Assembly: GCF_001590835.1 (NCBI RefSeq)
Contig: NZ_LTAQ01000020.1
Location: 102-34,968 of the forward strand
Source: Bacillus gaemokensis
GTDB taxonomy: Bacteria > Bacillota > Bacilli > Bacillales > Bacillaceae_G
Length of the DNA: 34,867 bases
Reading direction: 5' to 3'
Part shown: positions 29,877 through 34,867 of the stretch, one piece after another
Layout of the letters: the number at the start of each line of letters is the position of its first letter
How positions within the stretch are numbered: position 1 is the stretch's first letter
Program-made: the position numbers and the translations under genes
The notes under the pieces: model-generated
What the model was told of the DNA's origin: nothing
The model's database searches: none
Seen by the model: the letters and a program-made list of their open reading frames with translations, nothing else

Positions 29877-32421
29877 ACATGTTGAAGAAAATCTTTGCTT
29901 TAGTGTTGATGGAAGGGTTTGGTTAGGTTACGAGGTTGAAGGATTTGAGTATGATTTTCATGATGAAAGTACAAAAAAAGGTTACTTTTTAAATCAAACA
30001 ACATTATTTACTCATTTAGAATGTGACTTACACTTATTGGTTATCCCGCGCACAACAAACTCCGATGAAATTTTAGATGAACATATTGAAAGTATAAGCG
30101 GCCCAATGGCTCCAACGGGTCGCTGGCTTTTCGGGAAAATGAAGCAATATCTGAAACGTTCGGCAATGTCAACCGAAAATACAGAATATCACTTCTATAT
30201 ACTTGTTCAAGTCAATGAAGAAAAGAAACAAAAACAGGCCCGAAATCCTATTGTTGAAACGGCCAAATTTGCTAAACGTATGCGACAAGGTTTTACAAAT
30301 GCAGCACATGAAGCAATAGGTTTACATGAATCAGATATTTTGGAAGATGAGATTGAAGAATATAAAGATATGGATGAAGTTATTCATGGTCAATTGATTA
30401 ATACGTTTAAATTTGTAAATCGTCTTACAGCGCCGACGCTTAAATTTTTAATTGAACAAAACTTTACACGCGGAATGACTGAACCAGAGAGAGTGAAAGA
30501 ATGGAATATAGGGGAAACAATTGAACTGTTTGACAGCAACGGAAAACCTAAAAAAGTACGCCGTACCCGTATGCAGGAGATTGTAAAGCTTACAGATTGT
30601 TTAATTGATGAGTCACCAGGAAGATCCTTGATTTTAGAAAGACAAAATGAGGATGGTGATTTGGAGAAAATGCATGTTGCTTTCTTGGCTGTAAAGTCTA
30701 TGCCAGAAGAATCCATTTTTCCAGGTTTAGAGTGGATATATCGGATTCAGTCTCACTCTTTGAAATTTCCGGTTGAAATTAGTATTCGGGCACACCATAT
30801 GGATAATGAAATAGTAACAAAGCAATTAACTAATAGTGAGCTGGAATTAAACGATCAGCGCCGTCAAGCAATGGTTGGAGGGAAAACAACAGATTTAACT
30901 ATAGTTCGAAAAGTAAGAGGGGTTAAACACGTTCAAGATAGATTTCAAACTACTGGAATGCCAGGATATGAAATGAGTGTACTTTTTTGTGTATACGCTG
31001 AAAATAAGAAAACTCTTCAAACTAGAATTAATGCATTAATATCAGAATACAAGAAAATGCGAATTGAATTAGTAAATCCATTTGGTGACCAACTTGCATA
31101 CTTCTATGAGTTTTTACCTGGTTCACATCGTTATAATACTGACTTTAAATTATACGTGGAGCCTGGGGTGCTGGCACAGGGAATGTTTGGTGCAACGACT
31201 CAGATTGGTGATAACAAAGGGTTTTATTTAGGAAGAACAGCTAAATTAAACCGTCCTGTTTTCATCAAACCAGATTTAGCAGCTAAAGCTTTAGAAAATA
31301 TAGCGAATGAATTTGATAGTTTGTCAGTTATGATTGCGGGCCAAACAGGAAAAGGTAAATCATTTTTATTGAATTTATTAGTTTACTGGATTGTAATGAG
31401 TGGCGGCCGTGCCTTTGTTGGAGATCCAAAAGGGGATAGGGGCGATTGGCCTATCAAACTTCCAGGATTCAAAAAAGATCAGTTAGAGGTATGGACATTA
31501 GGAGCAAGTGCAGAGGATGCAGGGTGTCTTGATCCGTTCCGTATATGCAGTTCGATAGAAGAAGCGAAGCGACTTTCTTTAGAGTTACTTTCATTTTTAG
31601 CAAATGCAAATCTTGAAGACTCTAGATATGACTATTTAGTTGATGCAATAACGGAAGTTACGAAATTAGAAAACCCTTGTTTAACTTTAGTTAAGGAACA
31701 ATTGAAAGAGAAGAAAAATCGAGATTCAAAAGTTATGTCAGAAAAAGCATTAGATAGTTTAAATTCTTTAATTCATCGTTTAGAAACAATTGAAAAAACA
31801 CCGTTAGCCGAATTGTTATTCGGTAAGCCAGGGCAAAATTACCGTGTTTTAAGTCTAGAAAGACCATTACAAGTATTACAAATTCAACATTTACAATTAC
31901 CAGATGCGAAGAAGCCAGCAGTTAGTATTATAGATAAACTTTCAGAGAGTGTATTAATTACTATGACAGCCTTTGGAAAATCCTTAATGAACTCTGACAG
32001 AAAAGTATTTAAAGTGTATGTTCAAGATGAAGCGGCCAGCGTCTTGAAAAATAGTGAAGGTTCTCGTTTATCAGATGATATTATTCGTAAAGGCCGTTAT
32101 CACAATACAGGGTTATATCTTAGTACACAAAACGCCAGCGATTTTAATTCGGAAAATCGTGAGGTTGCCAATGTAGGTATGAAATTCTCGTTTGCTATGA
32201 AATACGATAAGGAAGCCGAGGAAATGTTAAGTTATTATAATCTCCCAATTACAGATGAGAATGTATCTATGATGAAAAAGCTTAAAAGGGGCCAATGCTT
32301 GTTCCAGGATATATATGGACGTACGGCAATCATCAACGTTGATCCAGTATTTAAAGAACTATTGACGGCCTTTGACACTTCAACAAAGTCAGACGAAGAA
32401 AGAGAATTACAATCGGTATAG
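29845..32421 (+). CDS. VirB4/ConE/TcpF-like transfer ATPase
   Basis: The protein has 858 residues from ATG 29845 (GGGAGAGGAAG about 6 nt upstream). A start at 29791 would deepen the overlap with the previous gene and is rejected. The N-terminal VirB4 domain (about 1-470) is followed by the motor: Walker A GQTGKGKSF (499-507), KGDRGDWPIKL, and Walker B VYVQDEAAS (Asp728, Glu729). A C-terminal helical part follows (FKELLTAFDTSTKSDEE). VirB4 ATPases power assembly and substrate passage at the inner face of the membrane. It is the most conserved marker of the transfer system. Confidence 0.95.
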   Translation: MLKTLTRFPTKHVEENLCFSVDGRVWLGYEVEGFEYDFHDESTKKGYFLNQTTLFTHLECDLHLLVIPRTTNSDEILDEHIESISGPMAPTGRWLFGKMKQYLKRSAMSTENTEYHFYILVQVNEEKKQKQARNPIVETAKFAKRMRQGFTNAAHEAIGLHESDILEDEIEEYKDMDEVIHGQLINTFKFVNRLTAPTLKFLIEQNFTRGMTEPERVKEWNIGETIELFDSNGKPKKVRRTRMQEIVKLTDCLIDESPGRSLILERQNEDGDLEKMHVAFLAVKSMPEESIFPGLEWIYRIQSHSLKFPVEISIRAHHMDNEIVTKQLTNSELELNDQRRQAMVGGKTTDLTIVRKVRGVKHVQDRFQTTGMPGYEMSVLFCVYAENKKTLQTRINALISEYKKMRIELVNPFGDQLAYFYEFLPGSHRYNTDFKLYVEPGVLAQGMFGATTQIGDNKGFYLGRTAKLNRPVFIKPDLAAKALENIANEFDSLSVMIAGQTGKGKSFLLNLLVYWIVMSGGRAFVGDPKGDRGDWPIKLPGFKKDQLEVWTLGASAEDAGCLDPFRICSSIEEAKRLSLELLSFLANANLEDSRYDYLVDAITEVTKLENPCLTLVKEQLKEKKNRDSKVMSEKALDSLNSLIHRLETIEKTPLAELLFGKPGQNYRVLSLERPLQVLQIQHLQLPDAKKPAVSIIDKLSESVLITMTAFGKSLMNSDRKVFKVYVQDEAASVLKNSEGSRLSDDIIRKGRYHNTGLYLSTQNASDFNSENREVANVGMKFSFAMKYDKEAEEMLSYYNLPITDENVSMMKKLKRGQCLFQDIYGRTAIINVDPVFKELLTAFDTSTKSDEERELQSV

Positions 32422-32440
32422 TCATCTGGAGGTATAGAGA

Positions 32441-32911
32441 ATGAAGATAATGAAGCCAAATTTTAAATTTTTAATACTAGGAATGCTGGCACTGATCAGC
32501 ATTTCTGGTTGTCAAATGGAATCGGATAAGGCAAAAGAAGCTGATAAGGTAGCTATGGAATATATACGCGCCTATATTGATATGGACACGAAACAGTTAA
32601 ATGACCTTTCATATAAGACTTATGATTTCGGGCCAGATAAGGTCGGAAATCCAGGTGCGAGTAAGAAACTAGGGCGTAAATATGACTTATATCGTTATGA
32701 GTTAGATGGGAAAAAGAATGAATATTACTACAAGGTTGTATATTATGATCCAGTTGAAGATAAGAAATTACGAGAAAGCTTATACATTTTACAAGATAAA
32801 AATGGAGATTGGAAAAATTCCGAATGGGCCTGGGGAAGCACTCACAATTTAGATTCAATTGTGGGGAGTAAAGAACCTAAGCATGTTCACAAATGGGGTG
32901 AAGGTGAGTGA
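32441..32911 (+). CDS. lipoprotein in the transfer operon
   Basis: The protein has 156 residues, with TGGAGGT at a 9-nt spacing. The signal peptide ends in a lipobox (SISGC, Cys24). The mature part (KAKEADKVAMEYIRAYIDMDTKQLNDL then YYKVVYYDPVEDKKLRESLYILQDKNGDW) is NTF2-like, as in many surface-exposed DUF-type lipoproteins. It lies between the VirB4- and VirB6-like genes and overlaps the latter by 4 bases, so it is probably a structural or accessory part of the channel. It contains no Cys apart from the lipid-linked one. Confidence 0.8.
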   Translation: MKIMKPNFKFLILGMLALISISGCQMESDKAKEADKVAMEYIRAYIDMDTKQLNDLSYKTYDFGPDKVGNPGASKKLGRKYDLYRYELDGKKNEYYYKVVYYDPVEDKKLRESLYILQDKNGDWKNSEWAWGSTHNLDSIVGSKEPKHVHKWGEGE

Positions 32912-34867
32912 AAAGAATAGGAGCAATAGTGTTGCTCTGTCTGTTTACAATTTTGTCTTTTAATTCTAATGTGGCTCATGCGGAAGAAGATACCATTTCT
33001 AATCATTTATTTGAAGGTCATACAGATGGTTTATATAAGGATTCACATTATCAAATAGACACAGCTCCTTCTAAAGATGATGATAAAGGCTTTTTTTCTA
33101 AAGCCTGGGGCTACATGTTTGGTGATGATAGCATAGGGAAGGATATTCAAAGAAAAATATATAGCGTAACACAATGGGGAGTAGATCTTGCTTTTCAATT
33201 TAGTTTATTACTTGTGAAGGGTGTTCTATTTGTAGTAGATCAATCCCTTAGGCTAGATATTATTGATAATGTGGCCGACAAGTTAGGAACAGCAATGCAA
33301 AATATCGCAGGAGTAGAGCACAATGGTTTTAAATCGGGTGGTTTACTTCCTTCAATTATCTCTTTAACTTGTGCTTTATCAGCTTTTTATGCAGCCTATA
33401 TATTTTTTGTAAAACGTCAACCGTTAACAGGATTTTCAGAAATAGTAAAAACTGTCCTAGTAATAGCGGTTATTGTTACGTTTATTTCAAATGTATCAAC
33501 ATTTTTAAGATCAGCTAATACAGTCAGTTCAGAAATTAGTATTCAAATTTTAACCAAAGCAACGGGAACAGTTGCAGGAGATCCAGGACGTTCAAAAGAG
33601 GATGCTATTTTTGCAGTAAAAAAACAGATATGGACGTTACTTACTGAAAGACCGTACTTGTTTATGCAGTATGGGAAAGACTCAAAAGAAGGCATTGGAG
33701 AAGATCGAGTAAATAAATTATTAAAAACACCACCTGGGGAAGACAGAGTAAAGATTATAGAGCAAGAAATAAAAGATAAAAATGTAATGATGAAATTAGA
33801 TAGTGTAGGGGAAAGACTTATTTTTACGATTGTGTATTACGTGGTTAATACATTTACTGGAATTCCGATTATATTACTTTGTCTTTTAACAATTGCTTTT
33901 CAATTATGGTTTATGGTTATGAGTATAATCGCACCAATTTGTATGGCTGTAGCATTATTACCAGGACAAAGAAGGGTTCTTTTTAGTTGGGCTACTGAAT
34001 GGATCAGACCACTTGCATTAAAAATAATAATGTCCGTGTTGCTGGTTATAGTGTTCACTATTTCAGAACTGATATATACCCTTCCAGAATCCGGAGCGGC
34101 TGGATATGTATCAACTATGCTTCTTCAAATTGTAGTGTTTGTTTTATGTTATTTATTCAGAGATCGTCTTGTTGCTGCATTTAGTGCTTCTAAAGCAGCT
34201 TATAGGATGGCGACAGACGTTTCTTTAATGTCTGAAAGAGCGGTTGATTATGGAAGAGGATTTATTAATGATAAGTTTGGCTCCAATTCTAGACGATATG
34301 GAGAAGATGAAGAGGACTATGTAACTATTAGTACAAACGATCCAGAAGCGCTTGCAGCAGCTACAGGATCAGAAAATATGGAATCTGATAAAGATAAGCC
34401 AGAATTAGAGACAACCGAACTTGAACAGATGCCAGATAGCGAAGAGTTACAAGGAACAGACAGTAAAGAATTAGAGATTATGGAAGAAGAACAAGAATTA
34501 GAAGAAGGTAAACCATTAGAAGATGTCGCGGCTATTAATAAAGGTCAATTAATGAGCTTAGAAGACGAAGTTGAAAATGAAGGTATTGAAGAACTACCAC
34601 TTGCAGCGGGTGACAATGTATCCATTCCTAGAAAACTACGAAAAAACGAACCACAGATAGCTATACTACAAGAAGATTCCTCACAAGATGATGTTCCAGC
34701 TACTAACGATTTGCCAGATGTAGCGACAACGGGAACAACAGAACAAATAGATGATGTAACAGTAACACCGGTTGAAAATGAAATACCAGGTCAAGAAGCG
34801 GCCGCTGGTCAAATTGAAACACCGATTGCGCCAGTAACGCCGATTGAAAATGAAATACCAGGTCAAG
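32908..34867 (+). CDS. VirB6/ConG/TcpH-like polytopic transfer protein (3' partial)
   Basis: 653 codons plus one base are visible from GTG 32908 (overlapping the lipoprotein stop). A signal-like start (AIVLLCLFTILSFNSNVAHA) precedes about seven membrane helices between residues 90 and 425. A conserved-looking IIAPICMAVALLPGQRR segment and a cytoplasmic tail follow. The tail is strongly acidic and then becomes 24-residue proline-rich repeats (VTPVENEIPGQE...). The frame is open at the end and matches the tail at 1-576, giving a protein of at least about 855 residues. It forms the inner-membrane core of the channel. Confidence 0.9.
   Translation, partial: MKRIGAIVLLCLFTILSFNSNVAHAEEDTISNHLFEGHTDGLYKDSHYQIDTAPSKDDDKGFFSKAWGYMFGDDSIGKDIQRKIYSVTQWGVDLAFQFSLLLVKGVLFVVDQSLRLDIIDNVADKLGTAMQNIAGVEHNGFKSGGLLPSIISLTCALSAFYAAYIFFVKRQPLTGFSEIVKTVLVIAVIVTFISNVSTFLRSANTVSSEISIQILTKATGTVAGDPGRSKEDAIFAVKKQIWTLLTERPYLFMQYGKDSKEGIGEDRVNKLLKTPPGEDRVKIIEQEIKDKNVMMKLDSVGERLIFTIVYYVVNTFTGIPIILLCLLTIAFQLWFMVMSIIAPICMAVALLPGQRRVLFSWATEWIRPLALKIIMSVLLVIVFTISELIYTLPESGAAGYVSTMLLQIVVFVLCYLFRDRLVAAFSASKAAYRMATDVSLMSERAVDYGRGFINDKFGSNSRRYGEDEEDYVTISTNDPEALAAATGSENMESDKDKPELETTELEQMPDSEELQGTDSKELEIMEEEQELEEGKPLEDVAAINKGQLMSLEDEVENEGIEELPLAAGDNVSIPRKLRKNEPQIAILQEDSSQDDVPATNDLPDVATTGTTEQIDDVTVTPVENEIPGQEAAAGQIETPIAPVTPIENEIPGQ
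34762..34867 (+). repeat. 72-bp coding tandem repeat (continues at 1-115)
   Basis: Unit starts GTAAC at 34762 and 34834 (72 bases apart). A perfect 24-base match begins at 34772 and at 34844, and the second copy ends exactly at the last base. Units starting at 1 and 73 have the same period. This is a likely site of assembly collapse or true copy-number variation. Confidence 0.85.

Noticed and set aside
1-34867. CRISPR arrays, tRNA, rRNA, insertion sequences
   Set aside because: No spaced direct-repeat array, tRNA-like cloverleaf or transposase frame was found on either strand. The only tandem repeat is the coding 72-bp unit.

Overview
The window looks like an almost complete conjugative plasmid of about 35 kb from the Bacillus cereus group. 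It is AT-rich, with strong AGGAGG-type ribosome binding sites. It carries a Rap/Phr quorum-sensing cassette, a ParM/ParR partition operon, an attenuator-controlled primase-type replication gene and a Firmicutes (Tcp/ICEBs1-like) type IV transfer operon. No rRNA, tRNA, CRISPR array or intact insertion sequence was seen. The two ends fall inside one gene: the VirB6-like reading frame is open to the last base, and the first 576 bases encode a matching C-terminal tail built on the same 72-base repeat. The molecule is therefore probably circular, opened inside that repeat, with a little repeat sequence missing at the junction.

Layout. (1) 1-2728 is the end of the transfer operon: VirB6 tail, a two-domain wall hydrolase, a VirB8-like or YddI-position protein and small membrane proteins. 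(2) About 2.9-16.1 kb is a long plus-strand accessory block of some 30 mostly small genes in several operons. Recognisable members are a J-domain protein, Rap-Phr, a DUF6037-like protein, a minimal tyrosine recombinase, a NucB-like lipoprotein nuclease, ribbon-helix-helix and HTH regulators, zinc-binding mini-proteins, orphan NrdI and an XRE regulator. Several promoters carry palindromic operators. (3) 16.2-18.5 kb, minus strand: a beta-flower protein, a replication-relaxation family protein and an FtsK-type ATPase. A membrane-anchored DUF559-type nuclease is divergently transcribed across a 315-base gap. (4) 19.3-21.5 kb, minus strand: a RacA-like HTH/coiled-coil protein, ParR and ParM, with GTTAACA repeats as the likely centromere or operator.

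(5) 21.8-23.8 kb is the replication module. A roughly 310-base rep leader contains three hairpins and a 10-bp intrinsic terminator just before the rep ribosome binding site. A minus-strand promoter and terminator across the same hairpins predict an antisense (counter-transcribed) RNA of about 126 nt. A 9-nt complementarity between hairpin 2 and the terminator arm suggests attenuation as in inc18/pT181-type plasmids. Rep has archaeo-eukaryotic-primase motifs. (6) 24.1-34.9 kb is the transfer operon. A near-consensus promoter and an unusual 240-base structured leader precede a VirD4/HerA-like coupling ATPase, a second replication-relaxation protein, and TcpC/ConB-, ConC-, TcpE/ConD-, VirB4/ConE- and VirB6/ConG-like subunits, continuing through position 1 into the hydrolase.

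The main oddities are: two ATPase plus replication-relaxation pairs on one small plasmid; the rep attenuator/antisense RNA; two promoters with unrelated palindrome pairs that share the same 33-bp spacing; and a long accessory block of unknown mini-genes. All functional calls rest on motifs read by eye; no database search was run.
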